64,000 nucleotides of DNA, taken from positions 6,061,501 through 6,125,500 of the forward strand of contig NC_051103.1 in assembly GCF_901709675.1 (NCBI RefSeq), read 5' to 3'. Below the pieces are notes generated by a model that was given only the letters and a program-made list of their open reading frames with translations, was not told the origin of the DNA and made no database searches. Of this stretch, positions 40,079 to 52,434 are shown piece by piece; position 1 is the first letter of the stretch; each line of letters begins with the position of its first letter. A program made the translations under genes and the position numbers. Origin of the DNA: Syngnathus acus (Eukaryota; Chordata; Actinopteri; Syngnathiformes; Syngnathidae).

Positions 40079-42587
40079 CTCTCCCCACCGGCACAGAGCG
40101 AAGCAAGCAGGCAGAGAGATTGAGATAAACCTCAACTGTGAGCTTTGAGTCATTGTTAAGGGGGGGGGAAAAAGCACTTAAATACAAAAAAAAAAAAAAA
40201 AAAAAGTCAAGTAGAAACATACCACTCTGAGAAACTGTCTCCAGGTCCACAATGTGCCATAAAACCTCAACTGGTGTTTGAGAAAGCCCTAAAATGCACA
40301 AACAAGTGCAAAGACATCTTCGAAAGCTCGTTTTAAAATCGACTGTCAATCGAGAAGAACCACCCGAGTATTTCTCCAAGACTAGCAAAGGGTTAAGAAG
40401 AAGATGGTGGCAACCAAACCGCTCATCAGCACCCAGCTGTCCCCTCACATTACTGAGATAAGCCTTGAAACTTTCCCTCTCGCCTCCCTCTTCCACTTCA
40501 CATCACTTTGTTGACCTCATTGCAAATCTTCGGTTCCTTCACTGGATTCATTGTTCACCCGGAAGAGACCACAGTTGAAAAACACACACAGATTATAAAA
40601 CGAGAAGTTAGCATGACTCACATATTTGCCGGCACATCCTCATATAGTTCAGTTAGGAAACGAAATGATGATTCGCAATCGTTTGACGGGAACTCTGGCT
40701 TGGTTTCAGTGGAAAAAAGAAAAGGGCGTGTTGGTCATAGTCTGCTCCGTCATTAAATGACTTGTTTGCACTCAAGCTGGTAAATCTGGTAAATCCACTC
40801 CTCGCTGCTTTGACAAGTAAAACAATGCAGATCTTCATATTGTGCAGAATGCAAAATGAGAAAGTGCCACACAATGAAGTTAATTTGTTTGGAATTACTT
40901 GATGTAAAAAAGTTGAGTTGAGGTCAAAATGGAACTTCTAAAAGCTCTTTGTGGCTTTCTCTCATACTTCCCTAATCATGCGTTTAATTCCGTCAGGCAC
41001 AACTCAGCGAGAGAGCTAATGTAATAAAAACTGTTCACTGTAACTCTTTGTCCGCGTTGCACCTGTCCGAGGGCCACCTGTCACCGTGGATACGCCAGCT
41101 GCCCGGCTTTCACGGGCGGAGACAGAGAGGTTGGATTTCATTTTGTATTCCTCAGGCATGGAGAGGATGGAGGCTGATTTCACGCCACATTTTAGGCTGC
41201 CGCTTGGAAAAAGGAGACAAAGAGCACCTGTTGGAGAACTTTTCTCAGGCTCAGATGCAGCCGGTGAAAGATTCTCATGTGCCAAAATATTCGGCGTTGC
41301 AAGACTAGACAAAAGGGCAATTTTGTCAAACCGAACTATAGCGCCAACTACCGGCAAGGAGTATCGGGTGCTGGTATCGGTGGTCCCCATAAAAATGAAG
41401 CAGCATTGCAATTTTTATCAAATTTGATTAACTGTTTAATGAATTAAAAAGCTCTAATTATTACTCAAGATGGATTTTAGTAGCAACTGGAGCTACTTGA
41501 GATTTTTCTCCACCTACCATGTGTGGAAGTGAACGTAAAACTTGACTTGGTTTGCCTTGGGCTCCCAAAAGACCAAATGACACAAAAACACTAATGCAAC
41601 ATATTTACGTTAACGTTGAGTATTGCATTAAAGTAAACGAGCTCAGGTACGATGGAAACAAACACAGGTATGGTGTGACCTTTGCCCCTGTCATGCAATC
41701 TGCATACGAGTCATAAAAAGCATGGCTGCAAGTCTTTTTTTAACACAACCTTCTTAGAAAGTGCACGATTTAAAATGCATTTGGAATTAAAGTCACATAA
41801 TCGCTTAATCGTGGACAAAGTGGTAACCCAGGAATCGTGCAAGAGTGACACCAACATTAGCTTGACAGCGTAGCCAGCTGACTACTGGAGGACCTTGTAA
41901 ACAAAGACGGTACGTTTGCATCGAAGCCGTACAGAAGATCAGAATGAAGTTGACCACCATGAGTCCATTCAAACGTTTGCAATGCTCACCTCAAGTCCAA
42001 GCGAAGGGCAGATGAGTCCTCCGTCTTTGTCGTCGCGGCGCTAACTTTCCACATCCATCGAGAGGTTAAGTTGTACTGCAGAAAAAAGGAACTTTTCCTG
42101 CGTGGGCTGTACGTTCTCTGCTCCCCGAACACGCCGAAGACATTTGGGACAAATGCGGACGATGTTTACAGCCCGACAGGTAGCAGAGGGAAGTGATGAG
42201 AAGCGTAGGTTTACCTCCAGCAGCATCAGAAGGTAGCGGAATCACTACGCAATATATACAAGATGAGTGGACAGAAAATGCGTAGCACAGGACAATTAAC
42301 ATACGAAGCTGAAGTGAGCGTACGTAAACTCGTATCAAGAATAGAAAAAAAGAAAACTACATTTCCCGAGTTCAATGCACTACAATATCCGGGTACGATT
42401 TAAAGCAGGGCTGTCGTGTCCGGTCGTCGGCAGATCTTAAAACAGACTGGATGAGAGGCGCTTGAGGACTTGACTTGGGCAGCACAGTCTGCGGGGCAAA
42501 AATACTTAATGCCCTGTGAATTGACAGTGAGAGGATGTTTTGAATTGCGTTGTCGCCCTCTCGTGGTATATTTCTGAAGCACATGCT

Positions 42588-42629
42588 TAAAAAATAAAAA
42601 TAAAATAAAATAAAATAAAAATAAAAATT
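42588..42629 (+). repeat. AAAAT pentanucleotide microsatellite
   Basis: Repeated AAAAT/AAAAAT units (TAAAAATAAAATAAAATAAA and on) in intergenic DNA. Confidence 0.9.
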
Positions 42630-43839
42630 CATCACATTATAATACAGTACCTTGGTGAGCATGTTTGACAGAAGAGTATTATTATTAGTATATTTTTTTT
42701 TGAGAGCCACTATTCGAACATCAGCACTGGACTCTTGCTGCGAGTGGTACACCTGGCCCTCTTTCGGAATCACTGCTCCAAGGCATTTCATTATTTCATT
42801 AAATCAATCAGTGTAGAGTAAAATATATTAAATAGCTTTTGTAATTGTTATGTCACAAAACAACTTGATTTCCCAGAGTCTATCTTTTTATTTTTAACCC
42901 TCCCTGGTGACATTTGGATGTAATTAGGATAAAGAGTAATTTAGCATGTGAACTATTCTGTAAATGTGGATTATCTCTTAATACTGGTGTTACCCGTGTT
43001 GTTTGAACCATGCAGTTCAAAGGATTAGTAAATTCCCTAATGATCCCTTGGAGGACCTTAAACGTCTCATTCGGATAATTGTCCATTCTGCGATCACTCT
43101 TCATAATTGACTCGGAGTTGTGTATATTTTGTCTTCTAGGTAGAAGAAAACTAGTTTTAGAAATAGTTTTGCACCATGGTATAATTAAATGGCCATCAAT
43201 CAGCAGACATAAATCATGCGCCCGCTGGGGTTGGCGTGATTTATGTCCTAGGTTCAAGTGAAGCGGGCGGGGCAAAGCATCCTCCCTTAGAAACGAGCAC
43301 AATTTTGGGCGGAGAATCTCACTGGACGACCCCACATGTTGCGTATGTTTACGGCTCTCGGCGTCTTTACCACGCCGGTGAAGAAAACTTGCTTCAATTT
43401 CTCCAAAACTCCTGAAAACTGGACGAGTTCTTATTTTAACGCAGCTGTTAAAAGCGAATGAAACTCCGCCCCAGCATGAAGTAAGGTACGAATGTCAATA
43501 CACCTTTTTTTGGGGGGGTTAAAGCGCTTTGTTTTTATTTTGTCGCGAAGTCAATACTTCTCCCAACAAAGCTCCAGACTTGCTTTTAAGCTAACCTCAA
43601 CTTGGCAAACTTTTCTGCGCTTACGTACACACTGTTGTCATGACAATGCTAAGGGTAACCGAGCGCCCTGCACGTTGGGGGTACACAAAAGACGCCAACT
43701 TCTGCCTTCCAACATCTCTCCTTCCACTTAAACAACTTTTACAAACGTGCTTTCGAATTGCAAAACGTGCACAGAACGTTACGGTCCAGTTTTTCCTGTC
43801 AAAACAGAAAAAGGAGTAAAAAGAATGACTGCAGTACAA

Positions 43840-43869
<30 letters not shown>
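43840..43869 (+). repeat. G30 homopolymer
   Basis: Thirty uninterrupted G, the longest homopolymer in the window. Its length in the assembly may not be exact. It could form quadruplex structures. Confidence 0.9.
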
Positions 43870-43870
<1 letters not shown>

Positions 43871-46800
43871 CAATGTGTGGGATATGTGCAATGTGTTGGA
43901 CTAAGGTGTGTCCTGTGTTTATATGAGACACTTTGTGACCCAGCCATGTCCAGGAAAGGGATGCTTTCAGTCGGCCCTTTGCTGTTTTATAGCAGGCACT
44001 CATGTGGAAATGACATGACTTCCACAATGGAGAGTGAGCCACACTATTGTCCACTTGTGGGACGTAACAAAGAGTTACTGAAATTAAATTAAATAGGCCG
44101 AAAAAAAATCTGAGAATTTTGCTGCCCACAATCGCGGATGAAGCATATCAATCATCTGCTATGCATGTGATTCATTCGAAGTGGGTGACTCATTGTTATG
44201 GAACTGGTTTGTACTCTTGTGCAAGGGAAGTTTTCACAAGTACGCGCGCTCGGAGATGACAGCTCGGTGGAGCGTTGCCATGCTTTTCATCAGCATCCTC
44301 TCCTGTTGCCAACACAAACTTGCACTGTGAAACACGTTGTGTTCACTCATCACTTTTTCTTGCACGACTTGGCTTTCATGATCTGGGAGTGTAACGTTTC
44401 CGTTTTGTCTCTCATTGGGGGGTAAATAGCATTCTATAACAAAAAATGCTAATTAGTTCTTTTTACTTTTCTTAGGTGACAATCCCAAATTTCAAACTGG
44501 AAAAGATACCATCACAAACCTGGGGAGCCACCGTCGCCCCGAGTTGCTGCAATGGAGCAACTCGTTGAGTAAGTAGTATGTCTTTATTTGCTTGCAAGTA
44601 TAGTTTGACCATGTCTTCATTGCGCTTTACTAAATGCACTTCCTGACTCTATTTTGGGGTTTCCTGGACCTGTTGTTGCCCATTCTTTAGCTCCCAAATG
44701 GCACCGGGACAGGAGAATATTTTTTATTGAAATAGAGTGGTTCAGTGGCAGTCAAGCCAATGCCATTGGGAATGAATGGACTTAGATTTAACAGGCTCAG
44801 GACTATGATATAAATTGTAAAAATAAGCGCATTGGTGAGCTACAAGCCAATATCATGAATCATATTGTCATTAAAAAAAAAAAAATAACACACTCAAATA
44901 ATACACTCACCTTGAATATAACCCTCAAAAAGCAGATTTGTTTCTTTGTGTTCATGAATATTACGCTGGTGCTATATGGAAAAACATTTTTAGTCTGTAT
45001 CCAACTATAAAAGGCGTTTAAACTCCAAAAGACAGGTTTTCAAGTGTTTTAGCACCTTCTGCTGGTGACAAACCGGTACTGCAGTCGAGCTTTCGTGAAT
45101 AGGGATAAGAAGCTTCTTACCCAGAAGTTCCAACATGGTAAAAAAAGAAAAAAACCTGTATTAACCGCATAGCTCATATTATAGCTAATATTTTATTATA
45201 TTAGTTCCTACAGTACTCACAGTAATACACGTCATTTAAAGTATTTGGACTCCAGCTCGCCCCCACCTCACGTCATACTGAGTGTGACACATTGTCTAAT
45301 TATGTCAACACTCCCCAAGATTCTCTTTCTTTTTACGGTGACATCACGCCTCCAACCTGTGGCCTCGTTGGGCCGAACAATGAAGTGACAGCTCGGTTCT
45401 TGACTTGCGCAAGCGCTGATTCATCGATGAGTCACCAAAATGGGAGAAAAGAACAAGGGGGGGGGGGGGTCTATAACCCCCCCTCACCCATGCATGTACA
45501 TTCACATATACCCAGGCATGCACACACAAGACAGGTGCGCACTTGCCTTCCCTTCATTGGAGCAATTTACTTTCTGCTATCTGTGTGCCCCACTCTCAGT
45601 TTGTGTCGTTTTAAAGAGGAAACACATTTTCAAAAATGATTTAATCACGATAGTTTCCAATCCTAACAATCATTTCACACTTCAAATCGGCCGTTCTGTT
45701 AATTGGATGAGGTGAGGCATCACATATTGCTGTGTGGAGTTTTCGGTGGATTGGCAAACACAAATCCGCTAGAGGGCGACACTCCGATTCATTTCCATCT
45801 ATTGGTGACTAAATGGCCTAGTCGAGGAGGAGACTTGTCTCCCTCCCACGCACTCGTTTGATGGAAGCCCACCACTGCTTCTGTTTTGCAAATGTCCAGC
45901 TGATCGCCGTCATGTGGTTGATTTACTTGACGTGACGTTTTGTTCCTTCCTAATGAATCCTCGCTGCTGGGCACATAAACAAAGATGAGGATTTTCAAGC
46001 TATAAAAGTCACTATTTTTAATTTGTCAACTAAAAGCAAAAAAAAAAAAAAAAAGTAGTCTATGTTACTAGAAATAAAAAAAAGTTTCTTTATTAAGCAA
46101 GGTATCTGCTAAAAGTACATCACTAAAGTATTCTAATTGAGTTACAATACTTCTAAAATCAATCAGTCAGTAACTGACTTTTTTCAAGCTAACTGGCAAC
46201 AATGCGTATACCAAAATGCTCTCATGATGTCATTCAATGTTTTCACGCATTGTACAGCAATAAAATACAGTAAATAAATAAATAAACAATACAATAAATT
46301 GACGGCACCTACATTCAATCGCACGGCGCAACCTTCGCACTGCGCACGAACGAAACATAAACGTGCGTCTCAAGGGGGTCGAGCTGCGCGACAAATCAAA
46401 GAAACGCGGCGGAGGAAGCGCAAGCCCGCTTGTCCGCCGTCAGCACCGATAAACCAAACAAATACGCAAGCCGCATCTCGGCCAGACTGCCGCTACATTA
46501 TGAATGAGCTCGTGTTTGCAGTTTGATCGCAATCCGCCCGAGGCGGAATGCAAGCGCGGCCTTGGGCTAAATGCAGCCGGCATGTTGTTATTACCTCCCG
46601 TAAAAGGCGACGACAACAAATCCTGTCAATGTGACATTACCGAGATTTCCCAAACGGCCGGGTATTGACATCCTTCACGGTTTTCCCTCCAATGCGTCAC
46701 ATCGAGGGAGCGGCCGAGCGTTTGTGCCATGTCAGCAAGCGCCTCGGAGTTCGGAAGCGATCACTTTGCGCAGTGAATCAGCGCTCCTCGTTATTTACGA

Positions 46801-47750
46801 TATCGCTGTCACATTTTTTGTCAGCGCGAGGCGTTGCCCGCGTTTATCCAAATACGCTCGTTCTAGGTTTAGGTGGCGGAACTCACGTGAATTAAGCCAC
46901 TCTTAAGCCAAGTTTTGGGCTCCATGATGCCAAATAGTCTTGCATGATTAATTCATCATCCCCAATCATTTTAGAGAGACAAATGCAGTCCAGACAAAAA
47001 AAAAAAAAGAGACGATTATGAATGGCCAATGGCTCCTTTCAGCAATCTCATTCATTACGATAAATCACCATAATGGATTCCCACGACAGATTAAAAAAAA
47101 TCCACCTGATGCACGGCCCAAACGTTTTCATTGGGCCTTTACGTTCGAATCGCCCTCAGCGCAATAATGGGACTGAATCTTCCTTTTAATCTCAAAGTCC
47201 CTCGTCCATCTTTCTTCCACAATGCTGGCTATATAATCAGGCAGCTTTACCTCCAAGACGGATGGCCAGATGGAGCAAATCACGTCAAGAGACGCAGGTA
47301 ATGAATCTGCGGAGGGAGAAGAGAATCGATAAGATCGACTCTTGCAGAAAACTCCGATAGGGCTCGTCAACCAACCAAACCTCAAAGCATCTGAATCGAG
47401 GTTGCGCAAATGAGACCACTTTTTTGTTCTCAATAAACTTTATATTTTGATTGAAGCCTCTAAATTGGATAATTTCAAAGGCGCTCTGACGCTGTGAGAA
47501 GAAAATTGGAGGTGAGTCGAGGTGAAAAAAACGAGACGGCAGTATAATGACATTGTGAAGGACAACAATGAGACTTGTGTCCGCCGACTCAAAGTGACGC
47601 AGGGACACTAATTAGTCGGAGCCCTCCTACCCCGTTCCGCTCGCCACTTAGTGTTTTGGCGTCATCACACATATACAAAGCTAGCGTTTTTTTTTTTTTT
47701 TGGACTACAAGGAGCACTTAATTAATTTCCCTAGGCCTTGCATATGGATT

Positions 47751-48371
47751 TGGGGTGGGAGGTTCACCGGCGGCGTGGTGCAGAATCTGTCGCGTGAGAC
47801 GGCGCTTATGCTTTGCTGATTGGTCGAGGCTGCGCGTGTGCTCATCAAGAGCGCGCTGTGAAAGAATCTCAGACAAGAAAAACAAGAGAGGGAGAGAGGT
47901 GGGGCGGGGAGGGTTAGATGGGGCTTGCGGACAAGCGGCGAAGCAGCTCGGCTTTATTCCGCCGCTGATCCGTCACCTCCCTCCTGTCTGGATTTGTCTC
48001 CTCAGGGGTGGGGGAGGGCGGCGGGGGGGGCGCCGACGGCTCCTGCCATGTCGATTGGAAGGCACTTACAAGCGTTACTATTTTGAGAGACTGGCTGTGT
48101 GCGCAGTTGCAAACGTGAGCGGGAGGGAGGGAGGTAGGTTTGCTCTTTTTATTTTTTTTTTCCCTCATTTTTCTGCACGTTGAGTGCTTCGCATAAGAGG
48201 CCGATGGCGCAAGAGGGAGACTCAAACTCGCAGCCCGTACCGAGCCGTGCCGCAGCATCCGGGTCCGAGTGAGTCCAGACGCCACAGGTTGGTGAAGCAG
48301 CTGCGCCGAACAGGACCAGAACCTACCCCCCCCCTAACCCCACCCCCCCTCCCAAGCGTTAGAAAGGAACC
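47751..48371 (+). promoter_or_regulatory. CpG-rich putative promoter and 5' UTR of the 48372 gene
   Basis: GC- and CpG-rich sequence runs directly into the ATG at 48372, with a CT-rich C-run segment just before it. It is the likely promoter and leader of the plus-strand gene. The transcription start is not defined. Confidence 0.45.
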
Positions 48372-51316
48372 ATGGCGACTTTCGGGAAACTCACTGAATA
48401 CTTTAATCGGCGCAAATCTCGAGAGGAGCTGCGGGTCGGCAGGAGCTCGCGGCGGAGTGGCAGCTACTGCTGCACGGTGGCAGAGGCCAGGTAACCCGTC
48501 AAGCTTTCCATGCATTCTTTATGATCTAAGACTGGATTCAAGCACTGAACCTCAGTACTGCGAGGCACATTTGCTAACCATCATGCAAAATCTCTTATCA
48601 CGATTGACGTTGATGTTTTTATAGTCAACTATCAATGCAAAGTTTTTTTTTAGTGCCTAGAAGGGGGAAAAAAAATATTAGGAGTGTCCATCCCTCCGAT
48701 TCGATACGTCTCTGGGTTGTAATTATTATTTTTTTTCCAATATACAGCGTCTCCCAAAAAATGGACTCATTACTCATAAAATTTCTTTTGTGCTAATAAA
48801 TCATGCTCTCCAATGACCATAAAACGTATTTTCTTTCATTTAAATGCAAACTATAAATAAAAACAAACAAATTATGAGTAATGGCCGGTCATAGAGCGAC
48901 TAAATTCATCTTGGGGCACCTTGTATTGCATAATTGCTGTGTCATGCTATTATAATTGGCGAGATGTAACTCTGACTTTGTGGTTCGAAAAGGTTTGCGA
49001 GGTCCACACCTGTGTGCACACACACACTCACGTGCGTGTGTATGTGTGTGTTCACGCGTGAAAGTGAGCTTTGTGTTATGTAAGTGTGGAGGTGCGTTGG
49101 ATGTGTGCTGTCATCCGCGCCGCCGGCTGCTGCCGACTACTATGGATTCTTCCCACGGATGTTTTTTTTGTGTTTTTTTTTGTATCTCGATAAAAATAGA
49201 GGAGCCTTTCCGAGTACATTCGCTCCAAGCTGTCACACATGTCGTCCCACGCGCCGACTGTATCTTCTCCCCGCTGTTCAAATTGGCCTTTTCTGTCAAT
49301 GATAAAAAAAAAAAAAAAAAAAACCATCCAGGCTGAGGAGCCGTTCCGAATTGAAGCTAGCGCTCTCATTTTTTATTCTCTTTGAAGAGGCTCTTGGTTG
49401 TTAATGATGTCTTTTCAGAACACCTTCAGGGTTATTTTTAGTGTCTTATCAACATAGTTGAATGAACAAAAGAGGCGGACGAGCTCATTTGCACGTTAAA
49501 AAGGAAAATACTTGTGGCCTTGGCAGTATAAAAGCACCAAGTGCTCCCCGTAATAAATACAGACAAGTTGTTGAATGCATAATGAATCATAAGCGATGTT
49601 TAATCAAAAGGGCCGAGCGTGCACGTTTTACTCTCGCTCATCTGCTCAAAGCAGCTCTTTAATTTCCAATTTGGAAACTGTCAAAACAGGAAATGATCCG
49701 TTTTGTAAAGCTCTCGATGCTATTTTTAGAATAATGTCAGTGTCGGCCAACCTTGAGCGGCTCGCTCCACGGGAAAAGGGCAAGTCTTGCCGTAAGACAG
49801 CGCTCAGACTATCACGCCATGTCATTTCCAGCCAGAAGTAAATAAAAATGCACTCTATTTGGCCAGGCTATGTATATTTGTAGTGGAGGCTAAATTCAGC
49901 ACCATGGACAGCGGCGAGTCTAGATTGCTCATACTCACTGATACAATAAACGGTTCAAAGCTCAGACGGCAGCTATTTTTTTCCAGATTTTCGACTTGCG
50001 CCGCTACTTAAACCTCATCATGCGGAAACGCGAGCAAAAGCACATCGGAGCTGGCTGCGAGAGAGGCCATTTGAGGCAAAGTCTTTGAAAGCCTCTTCGC
50101 TGTCAGCCAAGTGCCAAGCGAGATAAAACCCAGAGAGAAGAAAACCACAAGAAAGTGGCCTCGGCAAAAAAACACGGCTTCAAAAAGCAAAAGCGATGAA
50201 GAGCCTTCAAGCTCTTTCTTGACATCTACTGTCAAAGTAAAGCTAAAAATCCCTCTTGTGGATTTCAACCAACCGTTAGTGTAATGCTAATGCTAAACAC
50301 AACTAGCTAAACATCCTCATCAACAATAACAAAGTTGTGCCAGCTTAAGTTTTGTAAAACGCAATTGAGAAGCTCTTAACAAAAATTGCCCTATAAAATG
50401 AGATGACGAGACTTTATATACTGACAACTTAAGCCCCCCCCCCCCGTTCCCTTTCCTTTCCCCTTGTTTTGTCGCTTAGCAACAGGTTTGTTGCATGAGC
50501 GAGAATCCAAACTGCCTGCAGGCGGGTCCATCATGATGTGTCGTTTGGGGTGTTTACAACGCCATGGCTTTATGTTTATGTGTGTGTGTGTTAACGTGTG
50601 TGTGTACAACTACCTTACTGACATTAGGCACATGTCACCACTGAAGCATGGAGACGCTGACGTCAGTTCAGCCGATAGCGCCGAAGAGGGACAATGTAAA
50701 ATACATCTTGAGCTAAACGTCCGAGAGAATTGAGCGGGCTGGAATGTTCCAGTCAATATCTGAGACACGGCGCTACTCTTGCAGACTCATTCACGTTTCC
50801 TCTCAAGGCACACTCAAGCATTTCATTCTCTACTAATTCACTTAAGTCTTTCTTCTCGCTAGTCTTATGTCTGTTGACTTTTTTTTTTTTTTTTATCCTT
50901 AGAGGAATATGTGAGATTAGCTTCCAAGCCGAGGAGGAGTGCAGTCGGGTTAATATTACAACGACGTCGCTTCGTATCGGGCTGCCACACCAGACTTGAA
51001 TTTAATCTGCATTATTTGGACTAGTAAGGAATGCAACAAGCAGTAAATATTTTTCAAAACACCAAATGATGTATTTTACACACATGCCACGTCATATTGA
51101 GATTATTCGACTGTCATAGCGTGAAAAGCACTTTGCGTTGGTGCGCTGGTGCTTATTGATTGGCGTCCCACCGGGGGAGTTTGTGGCCATAAAAGAAAAG
51201 CAATTTCTGCTGCTTGTTTTCCTAAATGGCCTCCGACTTGATTATGCTGAAGTGGAAGTAATTTCACGATTGATCTGTACAACTGCTCTCTTGTTGCTCC
51301 TTAACAGTAAACTCAC

Positions 51317-51351
<35 letters not shown>

Positions 51352-52434
51352 TGTTTTCCAACATGCTTGGTAATCATTCTGTTGGAAAAACAACCGAGCC
51401 ACTCCGGACTTGACGTCGGGTGCATGACTTGAAAGAAGCAATTTTTGACACAGATTTTTTTTTTTTTCCCCAACTAGGTCGCTGGAAAGGAAGTTGCAGA
51501 GACCCATCCTGGCCAAGTCCCGCACCCTTCCCAGCATCCCCCAGTCCCCGCATGTGTCCAGAGTCCATCACTCGGATCTCATTGGAGGAAGTCCGCCCCG
51601 CAGAAAGAACCCACCCACTACCAGCAGCCCAAAAGCCTGCACGCTGCCACCTGAAGGTAAGCGCAATCACTGCAATGAGCAAGTTTTAAGTACAGCACCA
51701 TGAAAAGAGCAGGGGTGCCAGAATTGAACCCTGTGGAACACCATCGTCCTGTATTATTATTCTTATTATATTTTCTACTTGTATTTTATGGCCCTGAGCT
51801 ATCAGTGTTCTTTTTTCCCCCCCTACCCTGCTGCTCCTGCTGCTGCTGCTCCGTTGCAAATATCAAAATCGAGAGACTTAACGTGGCCCCTTGTTGCCTA
51901 GCAACCTCTGTCATTGACCGTAATGCATGCTGCCGCGCTTCTGTCTCCCCTTGTTGCTCATTATCTTTCGGTTGGTACTCAAAGTTTTTTTTGTTGTTGT
52001 TGTTTTTGGTTTTAATGCGTGTGCCAATGCAGGTTTTGTTCCCTACCCCTACAAATAGCAGGGGATTGCGGCATTGTTAATCTTTAATGACAAAATGTTT
52101 TCCGGAGAGCCCCTTGCCGCAAATCCAAAAGTGACGACATTGCAAAAAGCGGGGCCATTTCTCGCCGTGAATTATGCATGACTCTCCTTTTTTGTTTTAC
52201 ACAGGCGAACTGTGGCGCTTGGAGGATGACATGGAAGCTGAAGACGAGCCCGAGCGAGGGGAAGCCAGACCTCGCTCCCGCTCGCCCTTTTCTCACTTCC
52301 GGGCTCGCGCCGCTTACCTCCGTAAAAGCATCTCGGCCGACAACCACCTGGACATGAACTGCGACGACAGCTCGGGGGCTCCGGTGGAGGACAAGCCCGC
52401 CCGCGGCGGCAAGGCCAAGCTGAAACGCAAATTT
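48372..52434 (+). CDS. Unrecognised gene, first three coding exons (partial)
   Basis: Exons 48372-48490, 51478-51656 and 52205-52434 join in frame to 176 codons, and the third ends at a strong donor (TTT|GTGAGT). The frame therefore continues downstream, probably beyond the window. The start is ATG GCG in a good context (AACCATGG) inside a CpG-rich region. The protein begins MATFGKLTEYFNRRKSREEL and is rich in Ser, Arg and Pro. It contains LAKSRTLPSIPQSP, an acidic patch (EDDMEAEDEPE) and a basic Ser-rich segment (FRARAAYLRKSISADNH), and ends in KAKLKRKF. No catalytic or known folded domain is visible. The pattern suits the disordered N-terminus of a signalling or scaffold protein, with possible basophilic kinase and 14-3-3 sites, but I cannot name the family. 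Reasons to think it real: three exons in phase, consensus splice sites and a CpG start. Confidence 0.72.
49016..49049 (+). repeat. Compound CA/TG microsatellite
   Basis: CACACACACACTCACGTGCG followed by TGTGTATGTGTGTG. The two halves are roughly complementary and could fold back. Confidence 0.85.
51318..51347 (+). repeat. GT microsatellite
   Basis: About fifteen GT units in the first intron of the unrecognised gene, about 130 bases upstream of its second exon. Confidence 0.95.
51657..52204 (+). other. Second intron of the 48372 gene
   Basis: Starts GTAAGC and ends TTTTGTTTTACACAG. It includes a CTG/CTC-rich patch at about 51828-51855. Nothing else was recognised. Confidence 0.7.

Larger units (their letters stand above)
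38827..47750. other. Intergenic / upstream region of capn15
   Basis: About 9 kb upstream of the capn15 exons (minus strand) and of the plus-strand gene at 48372, so the two are divergent. It contains a CpG-rich patch with an NRF1-type palindrome (40067-40078), an AAAAT microsatellite (42588-42629), a 30-base G run (43840-43869), A runs and CpG-rich DNA at about 46310-46880. No ORF has splice signals or recognisable domains. ORFs such as 39900-40496 (-) appear to be chance. Confidence 0.6.
48491..51477 (+). other. First intron of the 48372 gene
   Basis: A 3 kb GT-AG intron (GTAACC ... CCCCAACTAG). It contains CA/GT microsatellites (49016-49049, 50579-50604, 51318-51347) and A or T runs. No internal exon was recognised. 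Confidence 0.65.

Noticed and set aside
39900-40496. 198-codon minus-strand ORF upstream of capn15
   Set aside because: It runs through CpG-rich promoter-like DNA and an A23 tract and has no motif. Openness is probably by chance.
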